Of a DNA stretch of 64,000 nt, positions 8,568 to 19,745 are shown piece by piece. This stretch comes from Sulfurimonas marina. GTDB taxonomy: Bacteria; Campylobacterota; Campylobacteria; Campylobacterales; Sulfurimonadaceae. The DNA is taken from assembly GCF_014905095.1 (NCBI RefSeq), contig NZ_CP041165.1, positions 744,001-808,000 of the forward strand, given 5' to 3'. Below the pieces are notes generated by a model, which saw only the letters and a list, made by a program, of their open reading frames with translations, had not been told where the DNA came from and did not search any database. Position 1 is the first letter of the stretch. Each line of letters opens with the position of its first letter. The position numbers were made by a program, and so were the translations under genes.

Positions 8568-8809
8568 GTTTTGCAGTATTAGGTGGAATTTTTCTTAATA
8601 TCGGTGCATTTCTAACCTTTAAAGGAAAAATATTCCAAGCTGTTATTGTCTACTTATTTGCTGACTTGTGCTGGGTTGTTATGGCCTATGAGAGAGATGA
8701 TTTTTGGGGAATTATCTCTATAACAATAGGAGTTGTCTTCGGGCTTCTAGCATTTTACAAAATGAAAATCGGAGTACTAAGAAAAACATTAGAGAAGGAA
8801 GAGGATTGA
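8564..8809 (+). CDS. Small two-to-three-helix membrane protein, function unknown
   Basis: This 81-residue protein has hydrophobic segments at about residues 3-18, 24-42 and 48-66, with a charged C-terminal tail ending in EKEED. I do not recognise a family. Its ATG overlaps the MFS stop (ATGA), and its own stop overlaps the next TTG start (TTGA), so it is made with its neighbours. Conservation of this linkage would suggest a role connected to transport or the membrane, but nothing in the sequence shows one. Confidence 0.7.
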   Translation: MSFAVLGGIFLNIGAFLTFKGKIFQAVIVYLFADLCWVVMAYERDDFWGIISITIGVVFGLLAFYKMKIGVLRKTLEKEED

Positions 8810-9075
8810 TATATAAATCGAGTGTAGGGGATATAGATTTAACAAACTTGGTAAGACTTTACCCCGCTGTAGTTGTAGATATGCAAGGGGAAGTTGCCGA
8901 GATGAGTTTGGAGTGGATCGAGCTTTACGGTGATAAAGTAAAAACACTCCATTATGTACTTGTATTTGATTCTACACAAATAGGTGATGAAGAGAAAAAT
9001 AGAGTTGTTTTAACTTTCGAGACAAAAGATGAATTGATGCAAGAGATGCAAGAGGTAGCAAAATTATACAACTGA
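8806..9075 (+). CDS. Conserved-looking small soluble protein, function unknown
   Basis: This 89-residue acidic protein has no signal peptide, membrane helix or recognisable motif. It alternates beta-like segments (VVVDMQGEVAEMSLEWIELYGD, residues 19-40, in part) with a C-terminal helix. I use the TTG at 8806: it overlaps the previous stop as TTGA and is preceded by the purine-rich ribosome-binding site AAGGAAGAGG. Its stop in turn overlaps the proposed CTG start of the MATE gene. Confidence 0.65.
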   Translation: MIYKSSVGDIDLTNLVRLYPAVVVDMQGEVAEMSLEWIELYGDKVKTLHYVLVFDSTQIGDEEKNRVVLTFETKDELMQEMQEVAKLYN

Positions 9076-10388
9076 TTTCACAAGATACTAAAAAAGTATT
9101 CTCCCTTGCCATTCCGGCAGCACTGAAACATTTAGTAGATATACTGCAGGTTCTCATCGATATGTTAATGGTTGGGGCGGTGAGTACAGCTGCTCTTGCA
9201 GCTGTTGGTATTAGTATGCAGTTTATGATGCTTATCAATGCGATCATAACGCTTTACGTAGTGGGTGGAAATGCTCTAATATCTCGTTTTATAGGAAGCG
9301 GTAGAAAAAACAGAGCCTCTTCTTTACTCTATGGGCTTGTTATTTTTGCAACTATACTCGGTTTTTTTGTAACGATTATCGGCTATTTTGGCAGTGCGAC
9401 TTTTTATAGTGCGATGGGATCAACTCCTGATGTTATTCAAGCGGGTGAAGAGTATTTCAGCATCCTCTCTTTAGGGATCATTTTAATCTTTATAGATAAC
9501 CTTCTTTACAATGCACTCTCTGCTGCTGGAGATACGAAAAGTTCACTCTATATTAAACTGCTCTCAGCAGCACTCAACGCTTTTTTAAACTATGTACTGA
9601 TCTTCGGGCATTTCGGTGCACCGGAATTGGGTGTAAAAGGGGCTGCAATAGCGACAGTTATCGCTTATCTGTTCAATGTTATAGCTTACTATATACTTAT
9701 CAAAAAACTCAATGCCAAACTCGATTTTCTCCCTATTGTTAGAAAAGTAGATGTAGTGAGAGCCATTAAAGTGGGATATTCCGCTTTTTTAGATCGAGGG
9801 ATCTCAAGTGCAAGTTTTTTGATCTTTGTCTCAATCATTACGGCATACGGTACAGCAGAGCTGGCAGGGTATCAAGTAGGTCTTAGAATTGAGGGGATCG
9901 CATTTATGCCAGGATTTGGTTTTGCGATCGCGGCTATGGCTCTTGTGGGTCAAAATATCGGGGCAAGAGATTTTGATAAAGCTTACAATATGGGGATTAT
10001 CTCAGGCCGTATAGCTTATGGTTTTATGGGAAGTGTCGGGATAATTATGATCCTTTTTCCTGAATATTTAGTCTCGTTTTTTACCAAAGATATGCTTACG
10101 ATCGTAGTAGCATCTCAGTACCTTATTTTAGTGGGACTTGCACAAATTCCATTGGCATTGATGTTTGTTTATTCATCTGCACTAAGGGGAGCCGGGGCTA
10201 CAAAAATAACAATGCGGGTAAATGTTGCATCGCTTTGGTTTTTACGAGTAGTGCCTTCATACATAGCGTACGAGATGGGTTACGGAATTGTAGCTATTTT
10301 TATCATTATGAATATTGAGACTTTGATCAAAGGGATTATCTTTTGGTATATCTACTCCAGACGTACCTGGTTACATACAAAAGTTTAG
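9072..10388 (+). CDS. MATE family efflux transporter (probable non-standard start)
   Basis: This is a multidrug/toxin extrusion family protein, probably cation-coupled, in the inner membrane. The first standard ATG (9162) would delete helix 1, but the reading frame is open back to 9033 and encodes the typical MATE N-terminus (FSLAIPAALKHLVDILQV). No ATG, GTG or TTG lies in that extension. The CTG at 9072 overlaps the preceding TGA as CTGA and gives 438 residues, the normal family length. ATT at 9063, correctly spaced from AGAGG, is the alternative. Substrate unknown. It is co-directional with ligA, 22 bp downstream. Confidence 0.85.
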   Translation: MISQDTKKVFSLAIPAALKHLVDILQVLIDMLMVGAVSTAALAAVGISMQFMMLINAIITLYVVGGNALISRFIGSGRKNRASSLLYGLVIFATILGFFVTIIGYFGSATFYSAMGSTPDVIQAGEEYFSILSLGIILIFIDNLLYNALSAAGDTKSSLYIKLLSAALNAFLNYVLIFGHFGAPELGVKGAAIATVIAYLFNVIAYYILIKKLNAKLDFLPIVRKVDVVRAIKVGYSAFLDRGISSASFLIFVSIITAYGTAELAGYQVGLRIEGIAFMPGFGFAIAAMALVGQNIGARDFDKAYNMGIISGRIAYGFMGSVGIIMILFPEYLVSFFTKDMLTIVVASQYLILVGLAQIPLALMFVYSSALRGAGATKITMRVNVASLWFLRVVPSYIAYEMGYGIVAIFIIMNIETLIKGIIFWYIYSRRTWLHTKV

Positions 10389-10398
10389 CTTCTTTTGA

Positions 10399-13035
<2,637 letters not shown>

Positions 13036-13064
<29 letters not shown>

Positions 13065-13890
13065 CACTAGTGTTGCTATAGGTGGATTTGACGGGATGCA
13101 CATTGGGCATCAGGAACTTTTTCATCACTTAGATCAAAACGGTGTAATTGTAGTGATCAATACAGGGTATGCAAATCTGACACCTTCTCATTTTAGACAA
13201 AGACATACTGACAAACATCTTCATTATTATAATTTAGAAGATATCCGTCATCTAGACGGAGCGGGGTTTGTCGAACTGCTGAAAAAAGATTTTCCAAAAC
13301 TGCAAAAGATTGTTGTCGGGTATGATTTTCATTTCGGAAAAGATAGAAGATACTCTTATGAAGACTTAAAAGAGCTTTTTCTCAAAGAGAATGAAGATGG
13401 AGAAGTTGTGATCGTAAAGGAAGTGAAACATCATAATGATGCGGTACATTCCCATAAAATCCGTCAAAAACTCGCTATTGGAGATATCAAAGGGGCAAAT
13501 GAGTTTCTTGGATATAACTATACAATTTGTGGGAAAAAGATCACAGGTCAGGGGATCGGAGCAAAAGAGTTGGTAGCTACGATCAACCTTGAAGCTAAAG
13601 AGTTTTTAGTCCCAAAAGAGGGTGTATATGTGACAACTACACGTATAGATGATGAGGAACATTTTCACCCATCTGTGAGTTTTATTGGGCATCGTGTAAG
13701 TACTGATGGAAGTTTTGCGATCGAATCACATATACTTGACGGCAAAGTAGTCTGTGAAGAGAAAGCGGAGATCAGTTTCATAGCTTACATTAGAGAGAAT
13801 AAAAAGTTTGAGAGTATGGATGAGTTGCGAGATGCAATCAAAAAAGATATTGCAGTAGCAAACAGAGAACTACAACGTTTAGAATTATAA
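13036..13890 (+). CDS. ribF: Bifunctional riboflavin kinase/FMN adenylyltransferase
   Basis: This 284-residue protein makes FMN and FAD from riboflavin. The N-terminal nucleotidyltransferase domain carries GGFDGMHIGHQEL. The C-terminal flavokinase domain has GQGIGAKELVATINL, a divergent form of the usual GRTIGFPTAN loop but in the right place. The TTG start at 13036 lies inside the end of tlyA, with AAGAGGG upstream as ribosome-binding site. A truD gene follows after 13 bp. Confidence 0.93.
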
Positions 13891-13903
13891 TAATTGGAAA
13901 GTA

Positions 13904-14911
13904 ATGCAAAGAGAATATTTAGAAGATAAAGAGACCCTTTATTTTAAATTTGAACAAAATAAAGAGGACTTTATCGTAGATGAGATAGGGTTGAATTTTA
14001 AAGGTAAAGGGAATTTTTTAATCCTTCGCGTAAAAAAAGTGGAGCTTACAACTTGGGATATGATCGCAGAGTTTGCAAAGTTTTTAGATATTGACGCACA
14101 AAAGATAGGATATGCTGGTTTAAAAGATAAACATGCGACAACGACGCAGTATATTTCGATTGAAGCAAAGTATGAGAAAGCACTTAAAAAGTTTAAACAC
14201 CCTCAAATAACGATCATCGGTTCAACTCACCATACACACTCGATTCGTATGGGTGATCTCAAAGGAAACAGTTTTACGATCAATCTTTTCGGAGTGAGTC
14301 AGATCGAAGCAGGGCAGATAGAAAAGCGTGCGAGAAAAATTGTAAAAAACGGTTTGCCAAACTACTTCGGATATCAAAGATTTGGACGTGATGAGGACTC
14401 GCTTGAACAAGCTAAAGCTATGATCGCAGGGGAGCTGCATATAAATGACGCAAAACTCAAAAACTTTCTAATCTCTATCTATCAAAGTCAGTTTTTCAAC
14501 GACTGGCTCAAAGAGAGAGTGCTTTTCAGCAGAGAAAACAATAATGGTGAATTTGCTCTTTTAGAGGGTGATGTGTATATGGATACTAAAGGGAAATTCT
14601 TCACACCTAAAACAAAACAAGAGAAAGATTTTAAAGCTCAAAAGGTAGTCCCTACGGGTCTTTTATGTGGGCGTGATGTGTTCCGTGCACGAAGCGATGC
14701 GAGAAAGATCGAGGAAAAATACGACGATCAGTTTTTATATGAGAAAGGGTACCGCAGAGAAGCGGTAGTTTTTCCAAAAGATATCAAGCTGGACTATAAA
14801 AATAATTTCGATATTTTAAATATCAGCTTTTCACTTCCTAAAGGTTCTTACGCTACGGTATTTTTAGAAGCAATCGCAAATAGAAACTACAAAGCTAAAA
14901 AGATAAAGTAG
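13904..14911 (+). CDS. truD: tRNA pseudouridine synthase D
   Basis: This 335-residue TruD modifies U13 of tRNAs. Catalytic D75 lies in AGLKDKHATTTQY, and the LPNYFGYQRFGRD motif is intact. The inserted TRUD domain lies in the second half. It is last in the plus-strand run and ends 3 bp short of the convergent cation-efflux gene. Confidence 0.96.
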   Translation: MQREYLEDKETLYFKFEQNKEDFIVDEIGLNFKGKGNFLILRVKKVELTTWDMIAEFAKFLDIDAQKIGYAGLKDKHATTTQYISIEAKYEKALKKFKHPQITIIGSTHHTHSIRMGDLKGNSFTINLFGVSQIEAGQIEKRARKIVKNGLPNYFGYQRFGRDEDSLEQAKAMIAGELHINDAKLKNFLISIYQSQFFNDWLKERVLFSRENNNGEFALLEGDVYMDTKGKFFTPKTKQEKDFKAQKVVPTGLLCGRDVFRARSDARKIEEKYDDQFLYEKGYRREAVVFPKDIKLDYKNNFDILNISFSLPKGSYATVFLEAIANRNYKAKKIK

Positions 14912-14914
14912 TTT

Positions 14915-15808
14915 CTACCACTGCTCTTCATCTTCATTGATCTCAGAATCATCATACGGATCCATATGTGTCAGCACATGTACTTTTTTATCTGGAAAAA
15001 GTGCAAGGATTTTGGCTTCTACCTTATCGGCTACAAGGTGTGCATCATATAAAGAGATACTAACGTTAAAAACGGCGTGGTAAGAGATAAAGATATGTGA
15101 ACCAGATTCTCTGGTTTTTAGATAGTGATAGTTTGTAATAATAGGTTCACTTTTGATCACTTTATCGATTTTCTCTATATCTTCTGCAGGTAATGCAATA
15201 TCAAGAAGCATTAACACTCCTTCTTTTATTATTGGAAATGCAGAGTAAATCATATATGCTGCGATTGCAATACCTAAAATAGGATCAATTAGTTGTTCAC
15301 CCGTATAGCTAACAGCAGCTAATGCAAAAAGTACAGCACCGTTAGAAAGAAGGTCTGTTTTATAGTGCAGGGCATCTGCACGGATTACCATATTGTTTGT
15401 TTTTTTGGCTACATAGATTAAAAAAGCCACAAGCAGAGCAGTAATGATAATTGATGCAAGCATAACGTAGAAGGACTCCATCATATATTGCATCTCATGT
15501 GGATGGATGATTTTCTCTAAAGCTTCATAAAGGATGAAAAATGCCGAAAAAGAGATAACACTTCCCTCTATAACAGCTGCAAGCGGTTCTATTTTACTTC
15601 TTCCGAAATGGAAACTCTCATCAGGATTTTTCTCCGCATTGTGTAGTGCAAAATAGTTAAATAGTGAAACCGTAAGATCTAAAAAGCTATCGATTGCCGA
15701 TGCAAGAACTGCGATAGAACCGCTTAGAACTCCAACTGTCATTTTTAGTAGTACGAGTAGTCCTGCAACGGAAGTTGAAACAACTGTAGCCTTTTTCTCT
15801 AAAGTCAT
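14915..15808 (-). CDS. Cation diffusion facilitator (FieF/ZitB-like) metal efflux transporter
   Basis: This 297-residue protein has about six membrane helices followed by a cytoplasmic C-terminal domain. Metal-site residues are visible in ASAIDSFLDL (helix 2) and in ADALHYKTDLLSN (helix 5, HxxxD). HFGRSKIEP lies between helices 2 and 3, as in FieF. The C-terminal domain contains several His and ends in an acidic stretch. It probably exports Zn or Fe in exchange for protons; the metal cannot be told from sequence alone. It is divergent from cmoB. Confidence 0.9.
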   Translation of the reverse strand: MTLEKKATVVSTSVAGLLVLLKMTVGVLSGSIAVLASAIDSFLDLTVSLFNYFALHNAEKNPDESFHFGRSKIEPLAAVIEGSVISFSAFFILYEALEKIIHPHEMQYMMESFYVMLASIIITALLVAFLIYVAKKTNNMVIRADALHYKTDLLSNGAVLFALAAVSYTGEQLIDPILGIAIAAYMIYSAFPIIKEGVLMLLDIALPAEDIEKIDKVIKSEPIITNYHYLKTRESGSHIFISYHAVFNVSISLYDAHLVADKVEAKILALFPDKKVHVLTHMDPYDDSEINEDEEQW

Positions 15809-15830
15809 ATAAAACCGATCCTTTTTTAGT

Positions 15831-15840
15831 TACAATTATA
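15831..15840. promoter_or_regulatory. Overlapping divergent -10 boxes between the CDF gene and cmoB
   Basis: The plus strand reads TACAAT (15831-15836), serving cmoB. The minus strand reads TATAAT (plus-strand 15835-15840), serving the cation-efflux gene. The two elements share two bases, so polymerase binding should be mutually exclusive. Confidence 0.5.
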
Positions 15841-15866
15841 TAAAAATTTTAAACTATTGAGCTTAA

Positions 15867-16760
15867 ATGGACATACAAAAGATTAAAGAAGATAGAAAAA
15901 AGTGGATGAGTTGGAAAAACATTGCACCTCTTAGGGATGCTTTGGCTCAACTTGATGATGTACCTTGCGATGTCACTTTTGGAGACGTGGTTAAGATCAG
16001 CGGTGATTTTGACCAAGAGGCTATATATAACACTGCAAAAATGTTAATGCCTTGGAGAAAAGGACCCTTTGCAGTTGGTGATACTTTTATAGACTCAGAG
16101 TGGAAAAGCAATGTAAAATATAACCTTATTCGTAAACATTTTGATTTAAAAGGGAAAAAAGTTGCCGATATAGGGTGTAACAATGGTTACTATATGTTCA
16201 AAATGTTGGAAGAGGAGCCTGAGTTACTTGTAGGGTTTGATCCTTCACCGCTTTATAAAACACAATTTGATTTTATAAACCATTTTATAAAGAGTGATAT
16301 TGTTTATGAACTTCTGGGTGTTGAGCATTTAGAGTTTTATGAAGAGAAGTTTGACACGATCTTTTGTTTGGGGGTTTTATACCATCGTAGTGATCCGGTT
16401 GCTATGTTAAAGTCGTTGTATCGCGGATTAGAGAAAAAAGGTGAGGTGATACTCGATACTTTTTATATAGACGGGGAAGATGAGATGGCACTCTGTCCGG
16501 AATCGAGTTACTCAAAGATACCAAATATCTACTTTGTTCCTACGATTAAGGCTCTTCGAAACTGGTGTCTAAGAGCCGGCTTTTCAGAATTTGAAGTGTT
16601 GGAAACTTCGATCACGGATGAGGGTGAACAAAGAAAAACTGAATGGATAGAAGGGCAGTCTTTAGAAGACTTTTTAGACCCAGATGATAAAACAAAAACC
16701 GTTGAAGGTTACCCCGCACCACAAAGAGTATATGTACGATTGATAAAGGATAAGAAATAA
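15867..16760 (+). CDS. cmoB: tRNA uridine(34) carboxymethyltransferase CmoB
   Basis: This 297-residue enzyme transfers the carboxymethyl group of carboxy-SAM to 5-hydroxyuridine at the tRNA wobble position. The SAM motif is [16 protein letters not shown], and the CmoB-typical features GVLYHRSDP and [11 protein letters not shown] are present. No cmoA is seen in the window. The last base of its stop is the first base of the following start. Confidence 0.95.
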   Translation: MDIQKIKEDRKKWMSWKNIAPLRDALAQLDDVPCDVTFGDVVKISGDFDQEAIYNTAKMLMPWRKGPFAVGDTFIDSEWKSNVKYNLIRKHFDLKGKKVADIGCNNGYYMFKMLEEEPELLVGFDPSPLYKTQFDFINHFIKSDIVYELLGVEHLEFYEEKFDTIFCLGVLYHRSDPVAMLKSLYRGLEKKGEVILDTFYIDGEDEMALCPESSYSKIPNIYFVPTIKALRNWCLRAGFSEFEVLETSITDEGEQRKTEWIEGQSLEDFLDPDDKTKTVEGYPAPQRVYVRLIKDKK

Positions 16761-17278
16761 TGGCTGAAGAATTACAAGAACACGAAACAGATTTAGAGAT
16801 AGAAGATTATAGGGATGACCAGGTTGTTGCAAAAACACACGACAGGATCAATGAAGATTTAAGTGGTGAAGTAGTTAAACTCGAAGAGGGTTATGTTGAG
16901 GTAAGACTTACAACTACCATAGATATGTTAGCTGATAACGTTGGGCTAATTCACGGTGGTTTTATCTTTTCTGCTGCAGATTATGCCGCTATGCTTGCTG
17001 TAAATGAAAGAAATGTAGTTTTAGTAGCATCAGATTGTCAGTTCTTATCTCCGGTAAAACTGCATGATGAAGTAAATATTGTAGCACGTGTTAGACATAA
17101 AGAGGGACGTAAAAGAAACGTTTATGTAACGGGACATGTATTAGATGTAAAAGTGTTTGAAGGGGAGTTTAAAACGGTTATTACAGAGAAACATGTTTTA
17201 AAATTAAAGCTTCTTCATGACGAAGAAGCTTTAAATAGCGGTACGACACCTCCACCACCTGAAGGCAGCTTAGAATAG
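16760..17278 (+). CDS. PaaI/hotdog-fold thioesterase-like protein
   Basis: This 172-residue protein has an acidic N-terminal extension (about 1-35). The hotdog core has GLIHGGFIFSAADYAAMLA, the His-Gly-Gly motif on the central helix, followed by the beta strands. The C-terminus is Pro-rich (TPPPPEG). Hotdog proteins of this class hydrolyse acyl-CoA or bind acyl groups. The substrate is unknown, and the pairing with cmoB gives no obvious clue. Its TAG stop forms the loop of a perfect 9-bp hairpin shared with the convergent gene. Confidence 0.8.
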   Translation: MAEELQEHETDLEIEDYRDDQVVAKTHDRINEDLSGEVVKLEEGYVEVRLTTTIDMLADNVGLIHGGFIFSAADYAAMLAVNERNVVLVASDCQFLSPVKLHDEVNIVARVRHKEGRKRNVYVTGHVLDVKVFEGEFKTVITEKHVLKLKLLHDEEALNSGTTPPPPEGSLE

Positions 17279-17287
17279 TTCTAAGCT
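17267..17287. terminator. Bidirectional hairpin spanning both stop codons of a convergent pair
   Basis: AGCTTAGAA (17267-17275) pairs perfectly with TTCTAAGCT (17279-17287). The three-base loop is the TAG stop of the hotdog gene, and the right arm contains the stop of the methyltransferase. No long U-tract follows on either strand. Confidence 0.5.
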
Positions 17288-17889
17288 TCTGCACTTAAAA
17301 GAAATACTCCGAAATCTCTATGTGGTTTATTGATAGTGTTAATGTTCTCAAATGAAACATTTTTAAAACCGCAATTCTCTACAATTTTACAAAGAGCATC
17401 TTTTTCAAATCCAAAGTGATATACTCCCGTATTGTCTGAGTGAAATGTTCCGTCTTCACTCTCTAAATCGGCAATAGCTAAAAAACCACCTTCATGTAAA
17501 TTCTCTTTTACAGTTTGAAAAAACTTTGTAAGATCTTCAACATGATGCAGTGTCATTGAACTGATAAGTCCGTGAAACTTCATATCTAAAGGGTTTTCAA
17601 CTATATCTTGATGAATAGCTTCTATAGAAACCTCTGGAGTATTTTTCTCCTCTAGTTTATCAAGCATCCCTTTTGAAGTATCTACACCGTACACTTTTTG
17701 TACTTTTTTTGCGATCTCAAAACCAAGAAGCCCTGTACCAACTCCAAAGTCCATTAAAACCATATTGTCTGATAGAACAAATTTATTTTCAATAGCATCT
17801 GCTATAACTTTTGCACCATTAACTCTGATGTCGCCTTTATCCCAATTTTCTGCACGTTTATCAAATTGACTCATAATATACTTATCCAA
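17281..17889 (-). CDS. Class I SAM-dependent methyltransferase
   Basis: This 202-residue protein has SAM motif I DFGVGTGLLGFEIA, motif II YGVDTS, and the later SSMTLHHVED segment of small-molecule methyltransferases. The substrate is unknown. It overlaps the upstream hydrolase gene by 19 bases and is convergent with the hotdog gene, only 2 bp away. Confidence 0.85.
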   Translation of the reverse strand: MDKYIMSQFDKRAENWDKGDIRVNGAKVIADAIENKFVLSDNMVLMDFGVGTGLLGFEIAKKVQKVYGVDTSKGMLDKLEEKNTPEVSIEAIHQDIVENPLDMKFHGLISSMTLHHVEDLTKFFQTVKENLHEGGFLAIADLESEDGTFHSDNTGVYHFGFEKDALCKIVENCGFKNVSFENINTINKPHRDFGVFLLSAEA

Positions 17890-18464
17890 TAATCTGAATT
17901 TTTTTGTTCCTGTTTTATAGTTGTTGTCCCGCCATGACCAGGATACACTGTTTTGTCATAATCTATCTGTTTAAATTTTTCTAATGATTTTTTCATATCC
18001 TCGGGAGAAGAGTATGGAAAGTCGGTTCTTCCGATACTACGTTCAAAAATAAAATCTCCGCTAAACATAGCATCTCCAATCTCAATTGTACTACATCCTG
18101 GACAATGACCGGGAAAGTGACGGAATTTTACTTTAACACCGTCAAAATCAAGCTCCTCGTCCCCTACAATCTCAACATCTGGAGTTGAGGGTGGAAGATC
18201 GGGCATCCAGCCGCTTCCCTGGAGTAACATCACATCACCTTGCGGCGTATAAAGTTTTACGCCGAGATCTTTTTGGAGCTCTGCATTACTCCATACGTGA
18301 TCAAAATGTCCATGGGTATTTAAAATGGCAACGGGATTTGTAACGTTCTCTTTTACCCACTCTGTAGCATCTACACCAGGGTCGATAATAAAATCTTTTC
18401 CATCAACTGTCGCGATATAACAGTTTGTTTGATATGGTCCCATAGGTTGTACTTTTATTGTCAT
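17871..18464 (-). CDS. Metallo-beta-lactamase-fold hydrolase (glyoxalase II-like)
   Basis: This 197-residue protein carries the MBL metal motif THGHFDH, then HFPGHCPGC, SGDFIFERSIGRTDFP and a final YPGHG. This set is typical of YcbL-type glyoxalase II relatives and persulfide dioxygenase-like proteins. Likely a thioester hydrolase; the substrate is unproven. The ATG has GGAG at good spacing. It shares a transcript with the overlapping methyltransferase. Confidence 0.88.
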   Translation of the reverse strand: MTIKVQPMGPYQTNCYIATVDGKDFIIDPGVDATEWVKENVTNPVAILNTHGHFDHVWSNAELQKDLGVKLYTPQGDVMLLQGSGWMPDLPPSTPDVEIVGDEELDFDGVKVKFRHFPGHCPGCSTIEIGDAMFSGDFIFERSIGRTDFPYSSPEDMKKSLEKFKQIDYDKTVYPGHGGTTTIKQEQKNSDYWISIL

Positions 18465-18591
18465 TATTACTCCATTTTAAAATATATACATAGTGTTACT
18501 ATTCTTCTCTTTATGGGGGGGAATTGTATAGTAATGATACTAATCAAACTCTTAATTTTTTGTTCTTAACACAAATGTAAGATAGAAAAAG

Positions 18592-18597
18592 TATAAT
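18592..18597 (+). promoter_or_regulatory. -10 box for the 29-codon gene
   Basis: A perfect TATAAT preceded by a purine/T-rich stretch gives a transcript start near 18604, some 27 bases before the small ORF. Confidence 0.65.
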
Positions 18598-18630
18598 CTC
18601 GTTTTTTAAAAAATTATAAGGAGAAATTAT

Positions 18631-18720
18631 ATGGAAATCATGGTAGCTGTTTACGGTACTGCTTTAACGATCGCTTCTGGAATGTACGTATATTTTAATA
18701 CAGGTGATCGTGCTCACTAA
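18631..18720 (+). CDS. 29-residue single-helix membrane peptide, function unknown
   Basis: A 30-codon reading frame starts at ATG 18631 behind a perfect AAGGAGA ribosome-binding site (18618-18624) and ends in TAA. The peptide is hydrophobic for residues about 3-22 (VAVYGTALTIASGMYVYF in part) with a short polar tail, NTGDRAH. It stands alone between divergent neighbours, with its own TATAAT promoter and a downstream hairpin. I do not recognise it. Such peptides are often small subunits of respiratory oxidases or transporters, but no partner gene adjoins. The alternative is a small RNA that happens to be open. Confidence 0.65.
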   Translation: MEIMVAVYGTALTIASGMYVYFNTGDRAH

Positions 18721-18728
18721 GCACTAAC

Positions 18729-18757
18729 GGGTATGATACTTTTGTATCATCCTTTTA
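18729..18757 (+). terminator. Hairpin terminator after the 29-codon gene
   Basis: ATGATAC (18733-18739), loop TTTT, GTATCAT (18744-18750) form a perfect 7-bp stem, extended by G-C pairs past a bulge and followed by CCTTTTACC. The T-tract is short, so termination may be partial. The rest of the gap to 18873 is AT-rich with no other gene visible. Confidence 0.6.
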
Positions 18758-18873
18758 CCTGCAATATTTTTCTTCATAACTAACTACAAATACAACTAAC
18801 TTCTTTTATTATTAACATCAATCTTTAATAAACAAATTCTCTTTTTTAAGAAAAGTTATACCATTATTCCTTT

Positions 18874-19689
18874 ATGAATTTTTATAATGAACTTGAAGTG
18901 ATATTGGAGATAAAAACTCCTACAGAAAAGCTGGAAAAATTTAGAGAGTTTTATAAAGAGTTTGTTCAACAAGAGATCGACTTTTCAAGCGAAGAAAATC
19001 CCAAAATATTTACCCAACCTGCATATGAAGGTTTTTGTAAAGTTGTCCCACCTCAAAAAGTACCTAAACGCTCAAATCTGACTACAAAAGAGGGGCAGAT
19101 TAATCTGCTTCATGCAGTTGCACATATAGAGTATTCGGCAATTGATTTAGCTCTTGATGCAGCATATAGATTTCGTGGACTTCCTAGAAAATATTACGAA
19201 GACTGGTTGGAAGTTGCCAATGATGAAGTACGCCATTTTGAGATGCTTGAAACCCTTTTAGATGAACTTGGAAGCAGCTATGGAGAGATTGAAGTGCATA
19301 ACTCTTTGTTTGAAGCAAGTTTCAAAACGCAAACTTTGCTTGAGCGGATGGCAGTTGTACCAAGATACCTTGAAGCTAACGGACTAGATGCTACTCCAAT
19401 GATCTTAGAAAAACTGAAAAACTATCCAAAAAATGAGATATTGGAGAAGATCAAATCTGCACTCACTATAATTTTACAAGAGGAAATAGACCATGTCAAA
19501 AAGGGGGATGTTTGGTTCTCTTATGCTTGTGAGTTGGAAAATGAAGATCCAAGTGTTTTTTTTGATATCATTAAAAAGTACTATCCAAGAAGTTTTCTAC
19601 GTCCAGATGATCTTAATATCGAGGCTAGAAAAGAGGCTGGCTTTAGTTGTAGTGAGCTTAAAATTATGGCAAATAAAGAGGTTTGTTAA
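18874..19689 (+). CDS. DUF455 family ferritin-like protein
   Basis: This 271-residue protein has the DUF455 hallmarks HAVAHIEYSAIDLALDAAYRF and EVANDEVRHFEMLE. Together with LERMAVVPRYLEANGLDATP and EEIDHVKKGDVWF, they supply the four-helix E..ExxH pairs expected of a diiron carboxylate site. The family is related to MiaE-type and ferritin-like oxygenases, but its reaction is not known. No signal peptide. It is 56 bp upstream of nadE with a separate promoter between them. Confidence 0.85.
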   Translation: MNFYNELEVILEIKTPTEKLEKFREFYKEFVQQEIDFSSEENPKIFTQPAYEGFCKVVPPQKVPKRSNLTTKEGQINLLHAVAHIEYSAIDLALDAAYRFRGLPRKYYEDWLEVANDEVRHFEMLETLLDELGSSYGEIEVHNSLFEASFKTQTLLERMAVVPRYLEANGLDATPMILEKLKNYPKNEILEKIKSALTIILQEEIDHVKKGDVWFSYACELENEDPSVFFDIIKKYYPRSFLRPDDLNIEARKEAGFSCSELKIMANKEVC

Positions 19690-19700
19690 TTTTAAAAAGA

Positions 19701-19706
19701 TATAAT
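19701..19706 (+). promoter_or_regulatory. -10 box upstream of nadE
   Basis: TATAAT in the 56-bp gap after the DUF455 gene would start a message about 33 bases before the nadE ATG and could drive the nadE/DegT/lpxK/argB run. Confidence 0.55.
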
Positions 19707-19745
19707 TTAAAAAGTTAATATTTTTTAAAGGTTTAGTGTATAATT

